A stretch of DNA of 64,000 bases from Dehalobacter restrictus DSM 9455. GTDB taxonomy: Bacteria > Bacillota > Desulfitobacteriia > Desulfitobacteriales > Syntrophobotulaceae. The translations under genes were made by a program, and so were the position numbers. Under the pieces are notes generated by a model. The model saw only the letters and a list, made by a program, of their open reading frames with translations. It did not search any database and was not told the origin of the DNA. Each line of letters begins with the position of its first letter. The first letter of the stretch is position 1. Of the stretch, positions 9,093-16,982 are shown in pieces. The DNA lies in the NCBI RefSeq assembly GCF_000512895.1, contig NZ_CP007033.1, forward strand, positions 402,001 to 466,000. Reading direction: 5' to 3'.

Positions 9093-9527
9093 ATGCTTAA
9101 ATTACTAAAAAAACAAATGAAAAATCCTGATAATGAACGCGGATCTACCTTGATTGAATTCTTGATTGTCTTTGCCTTATGGATGGCGATATTCTTCACA
9201 TTTATATCGATGTTTTTCCTTAATAACTTACAGGGTTCAATGGTTAATGCCGTGAATCTCGGGTTGGAAAGGGCTGCTATTGTTGGAGGAACTACGACAG
9301 AGGTCCGAAATCTAATTAAAGATCAACTGAAACACACCGGCGTCGATACTGGTTTATTTTCGATTACAGGGTCGGGCAGTGATACAAGCCGCGTTGCTTA
9401 TGGACAATATATAACAATTTCCATAACAGGACCCCGAAAATTTACTGATTGGTCAAGCGGGAACCCGGTTTCCAAATCGGAGACGGTTACAGTAACCAAA
9501 ACAATCATGAGTCAATATTTGCCTTAA
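9093..9527 (+). CDS. TadE-like pseudopilin
   Basis: This 144-residue protein has a type IV prepilin signature, ERGSTLIEF. The putative cleavage follows Gly, with Glu at position +5 of the mature protein, and a hydrophobic helix follows (FLIVFALWMAIFFTFISMFF). The rest is a polar, beta-rich globular part. This is the layout of the TadE/TadF minor pilins that accompany Flp pili. It starts at an ATG within an AT-rich context, with only a weak ribosome binding site, directly after the inverted repeat. Confidence 0.82.
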   Translation: MLKLLKKQMKNPDNERGSTLIEFLIVFALWMAIFFTFISMFFLNNLQGSMVNAVNLGLERAAIVGGTTTEVRNLIKDQLKHTGVDTGLFSITGSGSDTSRVAYGQYITISITGPRKFTDWSSGNPVSKSETVTVTKTIMSQYLP

Positions 9528-9539
9528 ATGAGGGTGTTT

Positions 9540-10064
9540 ATGAAGAAGCTATATAAAATAATAAAAGACGACCGGGGTTCAACTTTAATTGAACTGCTGA
9601 TTTTTTTGGGTATTTTTCTAGCCCTTATTGGCTGGGCGACGGATTACTACCACGCAATAAACATAAAACGAGGAATAACAGACAGTATAAAATTTGCCGC
9701 TTTAGCGGCCAGCCAGCAAACCGACCAGGCCAGATTAAACCAAGGTATTTTGGCTATAGACTCAACGCAAGCGGATGTTGTTTTTTTAGAGATGTTAAAG
9801 AAAAATTTATCTTTGGACAATAACCTCAATCCGCTACCGGGCTCGCCGGTGATTTATGTTAATAAAGCAACGCTTTATTATCAAACCTATAATTCTGATG
9901 TTTTGCCGGCAGTAAGCCCGATAGACAGTCACGCTATCACTGAGCCGTCCTATGTGGTTTATATTGAAGTCAGAGTAAGTCGCGGCTTAACACAAATCGT
10001 AAATTCAACTCCATATTGGACTATTAAAGTAGCCAAAGACGCTGCTTTAAAAATCTCACCATAA
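9540..10064 (+). CDS. TadE/TadF-like pseudopilin
   Basis: This 174-residue minor pilin has the prepilin motif DRGSTLIELL, again with Glu at +5, a hydrophobic helix (IFLGIFLALIGWA) and a mixed globular tail. I chose ATG 9540, spaced from GAGGGTG, over the ATG at 9528 that overlaps the previous stop. It is adjacent to another TadE-like gene and the prepilin peptidase. Confidence 0.82.
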   Translation: MKKLYKIIKDDRGSTLIELLIFLGIFLALIGWATDYYHAINIKRGITDSIKFAALAASQQTDQARLNQGILAIDSTQADVVFLEMLKKNLSLDNNLNPLPGSPVIYVNKATLYYQTYNSDVLPAVSPIDSHAITEPSYVVYIEVRVSRGLTQIVNSTPYWTIKVAKDAALKISP

Positions 10065-10078
10065 TTTGAAATGTAAGG

Positions 10079-10609
10079 ATGATGCAAGAAATGGTCAATG
10101 ATTTAGCATTTTTGGTACCTTTAATGATGCTGTCAATTTGTGTTTTGACGGATTGGCGGAAGCGGAAAATATATAATTGGGTGACAATACCCGGTTTTGT
10201 TATTGGGATAATTTATATCATATACGCCAAAACATATTCAGTAAGTTATGGCTTTTCTTTTTTATTCCTTTTCTTAATTCTCTTATTCGTCTATTCCCAC
10301 GGGGCGATGAGGGGAGGTGATGTTAAATTGCTGATGGCTCTCAGCCTGTTTTTAACACCCGGGGCCTTCTTCTTTAATTCAGCTCTCTTCATGTTTTCAG
10401 CTTTCTTTTATTTCTTTTTCCAAACTGTACGGGTTAAAGGCTTATCCCAAACTATTAATGATGTAAAAACAGATTCCCTTGTTTTGATAGCTATCGGAGA
10501 AAATAATAATTCCTTTGCAAATGGTGTAGAAAGCAGGTTTTTCCCCGGCGGCGGAGCCGCTTTGATCTCTTTATGCTATATAGTTACATCATTCTTGTTT
10601 TCGTATTAA
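10079..10609 (+). CDS. Prepilin peptidase (A24 aspartic protease)
   Basis: This is a small polytopic membrane protease of 176 residues that would remove leader peptides from the Flp pilins and TadE-like proteins. Two catalytic Asp motifs are visible: LTDWRKRKIYNWV near residue 22 and MRGGDVKLLMAL near residue 80, the latter being the GxGD-type site. About five hydrophobic segments surround them. It lacks the N-terminal methyltransferase domain of classical PilD, as usual for TadV/CpaA-type peptidases. It lies directly after its likely substrates. Confidence 0.9.
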   Translation: MMQEMVNDLAFLVPLMMLSICVLTDWRKRKIYNWVTIPGFVIGIIYIIYAKTYSVSYGFSFLFLFLILLFVYSHGAMRGGDVKLLMALSLFLTPGAFFFNSALFMFSAFFYFFFQTVRVKGLSQTINDVKTDSLVLIAIGENNNSFANGVESRFFPGGGAALISLCYIVTSFLFSY

Positions 10610-10633
10610 AATTATTTCTAAGGGGATGTGGAT

Positions 10634-10900
10634 ATGGTGAAATGGGAATTGGATGTTTCGGATAACTTAAATCAAAGAACGGAAGGATTTAGTGCTTCGA
10701 TAGGGATGAGCAGGGAAAGGTTTATCACGCTTGCCATATTGTCTCAGCTGGAGGAAATGGAGATGAATATGGACGAACGTCGCAAAACTGCTGACCCGTC
10801 GGAGAAAAAAACACTTTCCCAAACCTATATTAAAATAGGTGATGAGGATGTTCCGGTAGGTCCGAAAGGAGGATACGACCATGTTAAAGTTAAGAGTTAA
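10634..10900 (+). CDS. Small ribbon-helix-helix-like protein
   Basis: This 88-residue protein has an N-terminal part (VKWELDVSDNLNQRTEGF, then IGMSRERFITLAI) that matches the strand-helix-turn-helix pattern of RHH DNA-binding or adaptor proteins. The tail is polar and ends in GPKGGYDHVKVKS. ATG 10634 is favoured because AAGGGG lies eight bases upstream. The gene overlaps the following lipoprotein gene by 20 bases, so the two are probably co-translated. It could be an operon regulator or a subunit of the pilus system. The role is inferred only from the fold pattern. Confidence 0.6.
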   Translation: MVKWELDVSDNLNQRTEGFSASIGMSRERFITLAILSQLEEMEMNMDERRKTADPSEKKTLSQTYIKIGDEDVPVGPKGGYDHVKVKS

Positions 10901-11660
10901 AACATTTTCTATTCTGCTTCTTGTTTTGTCCTTGATTCTTTTTGGGTGCAGTTCCAAAAAGGCCGAGCCGGTACAAAATGTTCCGGTCCAGCAGGATACC
11001 CAGACTCAAAAAAATATTCAAAGCCCGGAAAAGGAGCTTGAGCCGATTAAAGAGGCTGAACCTGAGCAAGTTCCACAGCCGGAAGTCAAAAGCGAAACAA
11101 AAGCTGAGTCCAGTGCTGAGCCCAAAGTCCAGCCAAAGCCTGAGCCGGATCAGCCAAGCAAGCCGGAGCCGGAGCAGAAACCTCCCGCCAACTCCGGGTT
11201 ATCTTTGTATAGCTTGGGGCATCAGGTTGATGTCCAAAACAATGTTACCAAAACAGACAAAGAGAAAGTCGTTTATGAAGCGGCCGCCAGGTGGCTGGTA
11301 GAGTTCAAATCTACCGATTATAAAAAGCTTGAGGCAATGTCGCAAATGCCGGGAAGCAGTTACACGACGGCAAATTTCCAAAATTCGTTGGACAACTTTT
11401 ATCCGAATTTCAAATCGGAAAGCATCAAAAATAAGGATACCAGACAAGTGAAGTCTTTATGCCTTGACGATATAAGTTTTAGCCAAATCCCCCAGTTAAA
11501 TAATCAAGAAGGGGCTTTCCTGAAGTTGACCATCGTAATTAATGCAGCGCAAAATGGGGGCAACTATTGGGTAAGCAAATATGAAGAAAGAATTATTTTG
11601 CTTCAGGCAAACGGGGTTTGGAAGGTTGATTCTGAAGAAAACACCCAGCTGAAGATGTAG
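10881..11660 (+). CDS. Lipoprotein with Pro/Glu/Lys-rich spacer
   Basis: This is an exported lipoprotein. Its signal peptide ends in the lipobox LFGCSSK (Cys near residue 23), so it should be anchored to the outer face of the membrane. A low-complexity spacer rich in Pro, Glu and Lys (about residues 45-100) probably spans the wall, and a C-terminal globular domain of about 150 residues (from LYSLGHQVDVQNN) follows. I do not recognise that domain. Its position between the Tad genes and the radical SAM genes suggests a surface partner of one of these systems. Confidence 0.75.
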   Translation: MLKLRVKTFSILLLVLSLILFGCSSKKAEPVQNVPVQQDTQTQKNIQSPEKELEPIKEAEPEQVPQPEVKSETKAESSAEPKVQPKPEPDQPSKPEPEQKPPANSGLSLYSLGHQVDVQNNVTKTDKEKVVYEAAARWLVEFKSTDYKKLEAMSQMPGSSYTTANFQNSLDNFYPNFKSESIKNKDTRQVKSLCLDDISFSQIPQLNNQEGAFLKLTIVINAAQNGGNYWVSKYEERIILLQANGVWKVDSEENTQLKM

Positions 11661-11672
11661 GGGGGTATACCT

Positions 11673-13133
11673 ATGAATTTAATAGCCAAAGATGAATTGT
11701 ATCAGTTCCGTAAATTCAACAACAAATACGAAAGGGAGTTGCGCAGCTCAGTTTACCAGGAAATTATGCCCGCCATGAGTTCCGGGGAGATTCTGGACGT
11801 TATTGCCGGCAATAAAAGCATGATGTTCTCTATGTCTCTCAAGCAAATAAAAAGGCATAACGATTACTTTGAGGGGGATATCGACTTCAAAAAGATGGCT
11901 GCGGCGGAAAATATTACGTACCCCGATAAAACTACTTTGATCGTAAAAACGACGCATGCCTGCAACTTGCATTGCCCGTATTGTTACGACGTGATGTTTC
12001 GTAAGGATCTTAATGCGGAAGGCAACAAGATCACGCTGGAAGTGGTCACGCAGATTTTAAAAGTGTTCAAAGACGTGAATGTCGGCACCTGGATATGGCA
12101 CGGCGGGGAGCCTTTGCTGATCGGGAAAGAATTCTATGAAGAGGCAAATGCCCTGATCAAGCAGCAATTCAAGAAAGCAAATATTTGCATGCAATCCAAT
12201 TTGACGCTGATTGACGATGAGAACGCCGCTTTGTTAAGGAAGTGGAACATCCGGCCGGGGTTTAGTTTCGATGGCTTAACAAACCATTTGACCCGGAAAA
12301 ATACCAATAGATTAATGCGGTCCATTGCCACAGCGGATAAAAACGAAGTCTTGGGCGGCGCAATCATGATCATTACGAAAGATAATATCCACCAAATGAT
12401 TGACGAATATGAATACTTTAAGCGCTTAGGCCTGGGCTGCAAGATGAATCTCATCTTTGCGGCCCATAAAAATATGAATTCCTATACCCTGGACGGGAAA
12501 ATGACTGCCGAGAAGATTTGCCAATTCTTTGACTATTGGATTTTAGATACTTATAGGCCTGCTGATTCTGATCTGTGCGAGAGATATTTAATGGCCACTT
12601 TGGATGCTGGCGGTTCGTGCGCTTTTACGGACTGCGCAGGGAAGGATTACTGGTTTTCAACTCAGCCCGACGGTACGATTTATCATTGCGGCCGGGACTG
12701 GCCGGAGAGCGCTTCCGTGTCCTTCGGGAATATTTTTGAGATGGAATCGGTTCAGGATATCTTAAATCATCCCAATCATAAAAGATGGCACGAGGGAACC
12801 CGGCGGATGCTGCAGCATTGCAGCGATTGTGATTATTTCTACAGCTGCCATAGCGGCTGCTACAATGACAACATCCAGTATGACTTGTCAATGAATAAAC
12901 CGGAGCCTGATAATTGCTACACGCACCAGCACGTGATCAGCCATATCATAAGCCTTATTAATGAAATTGATTTTGACGATATGCCGAAATATAACCCGAG
13001 ATTCTTAAACTTTTTATTCCGGCATCAATTCAGGAGCGCCAAGATGATGAAAAATATTTTAGAAGAATCTATTAAACGGATCGAAACTCCTGTTAATGCG
13101 GAAAATAAGCTAAAGGAGTTTCTCGTTATTTAA
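11673..13133 (+). CDS. Radical SAM/SPASM peptide-modifying enzyme
   Basis: This 486-residue protein has a radical SAM core with the cluster motif CNLHCPYC (Cys 97, 101 and 104), then GGEPLL and the usual later strands. A Cys-rich C-terminal region (CAFTDC, CGRDWP, CSDCDYFYSCHSGC) is typical of a SPASM domain with auxiliary Fe-S clusters. About 90 residues precede the core and could bind a substrate leader. SPASM enzymes of this size modify ribosomal peptides or proteins (thioethers, C-C crosslinks, epimers) or formylglycine sites. The next genes encode a U32-like protein, a Tyr/Trp-X-Asn repeat protein and a second radical SAM enzyme, so the repeat protein is the natural substrate candidate. 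Confidence 0.9.
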   Translation: MNLIAKDELYQFRKFNNKYERELRSSVYQEIMPAMSSGEILDVIAGNKSMMFSMSLKQIKRHNDYFEGDIDFKKMAAAENITYPDKTTLIVKTTHACNLHCPYCYDVMFRKDLNAEGNKITLEVVTQILKVFKDVNVGTWIWHGGEPLLIGKEFYEEANALIKQQFKKANICMQSNLTLIDDENAALLRKWNIRPGFSFDGLTNHLTRKNTNRLMRSIATADKNEVLGGAIMIITKDNIHQMIDEYEYFKRLGLGCKMNLIFAAHKNMNSYTLDGKMTAEKICQFFDYWILDTYRPADSDLCERYLMATLDAGGSCAFTDCAGKDYWFSTQPDGTIYHCGRDWPESASVSFGNIFEMESVQDILNHPNHKRWHEGTRRMLQHCSDCDYFYSCHSGCYNDNIQYDLSMNKPEPDNCYTHQHVISHIISLINEIDFDDMPKYNPRFLNFLFRHQFRSAKMMKNILEESIKRIETPVNAENKLKEFLVI

Positions 13134-13148
13134 GAGAGGTTGATATTT

Positions 13149-14342
13149 ATGATCAATATTTTTAAGAAAAAACAAAAATTCCAACCCCCAAACCAGCCAA
13201 AGGAACTGTACTTCTCAGTTCCTTTATTGTTTGACTATGGGTATATTCAGGAATTGACAAGGCTTAACAGCCAGGATAAGACGAAGTATAAGATCCGCTC
13301 TGTTTATAACAGTTTGCCTGTTACTTCCTATGCAAAATCAGGGCATGAACATGGCCGGTCAGTTAATTTGCAGGAAGATAGCGGTAGAATCCGGACCCTG
13401 GAAGATTTGAGGCCCTATATAAAAGAACTTTCAGAAAACGGGTTGGCGTTCATTTATCTGATGAATAATATCTCAACCATTTCCCTGTATGACTTTGAAT
13501 CGAATATTCCCCAACTGAAGCAGTTTGTCGAGCATCTGGCGGATATTGGGGTGCGAAGCATTACGGTTGGAAGCCAGCTTCTCGCCGACTTCCTGAAAGA
13601 TGAATTCAGCGGGTTGGCAGTAAACGCCTCAACGATGATGGATATTCGGTCAATCAACCAAGCGAAGTATGTCAGCGAGAATCTAGGGATCTCCAATATC
13701 ATTCCTGCATCCGATCTTAATAAGGATTTTGCTTTTATTGAATCGTTTAAAAAGCTGCTGCCTGGTGTTGGCTTGGAATTGATGGCTGATGAGGGCTGCA
13801 TATTTTGTTGTCCGACCAAGAATATTCACTATGCCTTGTTTGGCAAGCAGGAAAACATTCATAAATGTAGCCCGTTATTCCGGGAATTCCCTAAATTCAT
13901 TTGCGATCAGATTACCTTTAAAAGTCCGGCAATTCAAATGGTGCTGAACCGGATTATTTACCCTTGGGAAATCCCTTGTTATGAGAAAATGGGGGTCAAC
14001 AGCATCAAGCTTGTTGGCAGGGATCACCCCAAGCCGGAATTGGTCAATAAGATTAAGGCCTATATGCTTGGCGTTACCGATCCGGAATATGCATTGAATG
14101 AATTCTATAACACTTACAATTCGCGTTTTATGAACAACGTTTTCCATCCGTACGGGACGCTGAAGATGAAGGAAATATTTGAGTTTTTGCCGAAGCTCGA
14201 TTATTTCATGGAAAATAAGCCGCAATGCGCCGCCAAGTGCGGGGCTATATGCAAGTATTGTTTTAGTAAAGCGGAACAGATTGAGAATTATGTTGCGGGG
14301 AAAGGGCAGGCAGATCCATTATCCTGTGCAGTAGGTGAATGA
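13149..14342 (+). CDS. U32-family protein, likely Fe-S dependent
   Basis: This 397-residue protein resembles the peptidase U32 family: LYFSVPLLFDYGYIQEL at the start, then VRSITVGSQLLADFL, VNASTMMDI and ELMADEGCIFCCPTKNIHY, with the Cys-rich signature in its expected place. Further Cys lie at HKCSPLF, IPCYEKMG and the C-terminus (CAAKCGAICKYC). Some U32 members (UbiU/UbiV, TrhP, RlhA) are not proteases but Fe-S proteins acting in O2-independent hydroxylation. Others accompany radical SAM maturases. ATG 13149 has GAGAGG nine bases upstream. It sits between the radical SAM gene and the repeat protein, whose start overlaps its end region. Confidence 0.75.
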   Translation: MINIFKKKQKFQPPNQPKELYFSVPLLFDYGYIQELTRLNSQDKTKYKIRSVYNSLPVTSYAKSGHEHGRSVNLQEDSGRIRTLEDLRPYIKELSENGLAFIYLMNNISTISLYDFESNIPQLKQFVEHLADIGVRSITVGSQLLADFLKDEFSGLAVNASTMMDIRSINQAKYVSENLGISNIIPASDLNKDFAFIESFKKLLPGVGLELMADEGCIFCCPTKNIHYALFGKQENIHKCSPLFREFPKFICDQITFKSPAIQMVLNRIIYPWEIPCYEKMGVNSIKLVGRDHPKPELVNKIKAYMLGVTDPEYALNEFYNTYNSRFMNNVFHPYGTLKMKEIFEFLPKLDYFMENKPQCAAKCGAICKYCFSKAEQIENYVAGKGQADPLSCAVGE

Positions 14343-14343
14343 C

Positions 14344-15120
14344 ATGGCAAGAACCTTTTCTAGATTGAAAAAATTGCTGTTTGCCTTTCTTTCATTAAGC
14401 ATCCTTCATACTTCAATAACCCAAGACCTGGTTCTTGACAACAATCATCCGGATCGGCCCAAAGCCAAGGAGGGCAAATACTCCAAGGCTTTGGGCCTTA
14501 AGTTTTCCTTGCAGCCCGAAAAGGCGTTCGCTTGGGTGGAATGGTCCTGGCCCAACTCTGGATGGAGCAATTATCAAAATTATGGCGCATATAGTGATGT
14601 CTACAACAATACTTATGGCAATTACGTAAATTGGAACGCAAATTACAATAATGCTGGTGTTTGGGAAAACCATTCGCAATGGGAAAATCATAGTGAAACA
14701 TGGAGCCAATATTCGAATTGGACTGCTTATTCGAATTACAGTAACTACAGCAACTACAGTAATTATGGTGATTGGGGCGCATATAGCAATTATTCCAATT
14801 ATAGCGATTGGAATAACTGGACACCGCCCCCGTCGGTTGTCGCAAGTGTACAGGCCGTTGCATTTCCAGACACCACAATTCAGATTACAGCAACAACAAC
14901 CGGAACCACCACTTCCGTCACTGTGACGAATACTTTTAATTCAACAGTAATTGCCTTTACAAATACCGGCGGAAATACATGGGTGGGATATTTTAATATC
15001 CCTGCCAGGACAACTGTTCAGCCGATAACTTTTTATGTTACCGCCAGTAATAGTTACGGATCGAGCAATGCTGTTGCCGTCACAAACGTAAAACACTTTC
15101 AAAATGTAATTACCCGGTAA
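14344..15120 (+). CDS. Exported aromatic-X-Asn repeat protein, candidate modified substrate
   Basis: This 258-residue protein has four parts: a basic, hydrophobic N-terminus (KKLLFAFLSLSIL) like a signal peptide; a polar stretch ending in EKAFA, a possible second cleavage site; a repeat region (residues 64-159) in which nearly every Tyr or Trp begins a triplet ending in Asn or Asp; and a Thr/Val-rich beta-sandwich-like domain (160-258). In the repeat region I count 28 Tyr/Trp-led triplets, of which 17 end in Asn and 3 in Asp, including four consecutive YSN. Aromatic-X-Asn is the motif crosslinked by cyclophane-forming radical SAM enzymes (triceptides). The gene lies between two radical SAM genes. 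ATG 14344 has AGGTG upstream. No named family is recognised. Confidence 0.8.
   Translation: MARTFSRLKKLLFAFLSLSILHTSITQDLVLDNNHPDRPKAKEGKYSKALGLKFSLQPEKAFAWVEWSWPNSGWSNYQNYGAYSDVYNNTYGNYVNWNANYNNAGVWENHSQWENHSETWSQYSNWTAYSNYSNYSNYSNYGDWGAYSNYSNYSDWNNWTPPPSVVASVQAVAFPDTTIQITATTTGTTTSVTVTNTFNSTVIAFTNTGGNTWVGYFNIPARTTVQPITFYVTASNSYGSSNAVAVTNVKHFQNVITR
14533..14820 (+). repeat. Triplet-coding repeat region (Tyr/Trp-X-Asn units)
   Basis: These 96 codons give a degenerate nine-base periodicity, such as TAY-AGY/TCN-AAY units. Synonymous codons alternate between copies (tattcgaat, tacagtaac, tacagcaac, tattccaat), which shows selection on the protein sequence rather than recent slippage. The densest part is at 14716-14811. 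Confidence 0.85.
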
Positions 15121-15184
15121 ATTAAAGCATCATTGCTATTGTTCGGAATGTTCTAAAGATATTTTGTTTATAAGGAGTGTTACC

Positions 15185-16165
15185 ATGAATATTATGTTAA
15201 ATAATTACTGCAACTTAAATTGTTCATATTGCTTTGCAAATTGTAATCTGAAGAACAAGGTTGATATTTCTGATGATAATTATGGATATATAATCAATTT
15301 CTTTAAGAAGTCGGCGCATGTTGATTTAAGATTGCTCGGGGGGGAGCCGACACTGCATCCGAATTTTGAAAAATGGGTGAATCAAGGAACAGACGATCCA
15401 TTTTTCCGGAGAATTCAGATTTTCACCAATGCCATTGCTTTGGAAAATGCATTGAGCCGCTCGATAGTGGATAATAAGGTTTCGTTTTTGATTAATTTGA
15501 ATGGGCCCGATGTGATCGGTGAAAATCTATATAATAAGACAATAGACAATGTAGAAAACCTGGTATTTGAATATCGCAGAAGAAATATCGAACCTCAAGT
15601 TACGCTCGGCATTAATATCTTCGAGCCGAATTTTAAATATCAATATATTATTGAGCAAAGCAAAAGACTAAAATTAAAGACCATACGATATAGTATTACG
15701 GTTCCCTCGGATAATAAGCAGAATGGCAGTCTTGAACATTATGAAAGTTTTGTTCCTGGATTAGTTGACTTCTTAGATGATTGCCATAAAAATGGGATTT
15801 CTCCTCATGTTGATTGCAATAATCCACCCAAGTGTATTTTTACTAATGAGCAGCTTGTAAATTTCATTTACTCAGGTTTTGATCTTATCCATAAGGGAAT
15901 ATGTTCACCGGTTATGGATATACGGCCCGACTTGAGCGTCGCCCGATGTTTCGTTTTTGAAGATTATCTAAGGGTAAATATTAAAGATTTTAATACCGTT
16001 CGAGATGTCAACGATTTTTTTCTGCGTGAGATTGACAGTAAAAGATATAGCAGTCTAGCGTTTAAGCAATGCGCTGGATGCAGGTTCTGGGACGAAAAGA
16101 AATGTATCGGCGGTTGTTTAGGTTATAATATCGAGGGAAAATCATCTGCTTGCTGTGCAGGATAG
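15185..16165 (+). CDS. Second radical SAM/SPASM-like enzyme
   Basis: This 326-residue radical SAM protein carries its CxxxCxxC motif almost at the N-terminus (CNLNCSYC, Cys 9, 13 and 16), so no N-terminal recognition domain is present. RLLGGEPTLHP gives the SAM-binding GGE motif. The C-terminus has a compact Cys cluster (CAGCRFWDEKKCIGGC, then CC four residues from the end), like a shortened SPASM domain. ATG 15185 has AAGGAG eight bases upstream. It follows the repeat protein after 64 bases and ends the co-directional block. It may add a different modification or work after the first enzyme. Confidence 0.87.
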   Translation: MNIMLNNYCNLNCSYCFANCNLKNKVDISDDNYGYIINFFKKSAHVDLRLLGGEPTLHPNFEKWVNQGTDDPFFRRIQIFTNAIALENALSRSIVDNKVSFLINLNGPDVIGENLYNKTIDNVENLVFEYRRRNIEPQVTLGINIFEPNFKYQYIIEQSKRLKLKTIRYSITVPSDNKQNGSLEHYESFVPGLVDFLDDCHKNGISPHVDCNNPPKCIFTNEQLVNFIYSGFDLIHKGICSPVMDIRPDLSVARCFVFEDYLRVNIKDFNTVRDVNDFFLREIDSKRYSSLAFKQCAGCRFWDEKKCIGGCLGYNIEGKSSACCAG

Positions 16166-16445
16166 GTTTCCTCACTGCCGCATAAATATTAACAATTATA
16201 ATTATAAAATAAGGAAGTTGATTTATCTTTATCCTAAGCTCCAACAAAATGCAACTTAGAGCAAGTTACTCTGGATAGTGGAAATAATTTGTGTTGATGG
16301 TAAAATAAAGAAAAATGAATAAGGGTTTGAATCAACGCAGCGTAATTGTGAAAACAATGTCACCAATGCACTAATAGTCGCCTTGTCCATTTATGTTAAT
16401 TTCAGGTTTCGCTGTTGTTTTATAGCAATGCCAGGAGGCCATAGC

Positions 16446-16982
16446 ATGCTCACTTACTTATTAATGATTACTGGGGAAAAAGATAAAGAAAAATTTGAAC
16501 TTATTTATGAAAAATACAGAAAGCTAATGTTTTATGTCGCCAATCAGATTTTGAACGATCCCTATATGGCGGAAGATGCTGTTCATCATACTTTTATCAA
16601 AATTATAGAAAACCTTGATAAAATCGAAGATGTCCATAGTCACAAAACCAAGAGCTATATTGTTACTATGGTGAAAAACCGCGCTATCAATTTGTATAAC
16701 CAGCGTCAAAGACACACCATGATTCCCCTTGAAGAAATTAATTATAACTTGGCAGACGATATAACCAGCCATGAAGAACTGGATTACCTTACAAAAGCCA
16801 TTATTCAATTGCCGGTTATTTATCAGGAAGTACTAAAGCTTAAATACGTTCAGGAATATTCAAACACGGAAATCGCTCAAATGCTGGATATCTCTGAAGT
16901 AACGATCAGAAAAAGATTGGAGCGAACCAAAAGAAAACTACAGGAAATTCTGGAAAAGGAGGACCATACAGATGAACTTTAA
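16446..16982 (+). CDS. ECF-like RNA polymerase sigma factor
   Basis: This 178-residue sigma-70 family protein has region 2 (FELIYEKYRKLMFYVANQILND, with AEDAVHHTFIKI) and region 4 (LPVIYQEVLKLKYVQEYSNTEIAQMLDISEVTIRKRLERTK), joined by a short linker. AGGAGG lies seven bases before ATG 16446, so the upstream in-frame extension to 16383 is not needed. It overlaps the next gene, a membrane protein that is likely its anti-sigma factor. Nearby exported-protein genes are possible targets, but no shared promoter motif could be proven by eye. Confidence 0.88.
   Translation: MLTYLLMITGEKDKEKFELIYEKYRKLMFYVANQILNDPYMAEDAVHHTFIKIIENLDKIEDVHSHKTKSYIVTMVKNRAINLYNQRQRHTMIPLEEINYNLADDITSHEELDYLTKAIIQLPVIYQEVLKLKYVQEYSNTEIAQMLDISEVTIRKRLERTKRKLQEILEKEDHTDEL

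Noticed and set aside
14716-14811. Short tandem DNA repeat considered as a CRISPR-like or slippage array
   Set aside because: Units are nine bases, without spacers, and differ synonymously, so this is a protein repeat.
14413-14926. Several alternative frames across the repeat protein gene
   Set aside because: They arise from the repetitive triplets. Codon variation preserves only the Tyr/Trp-X-Asn frame.
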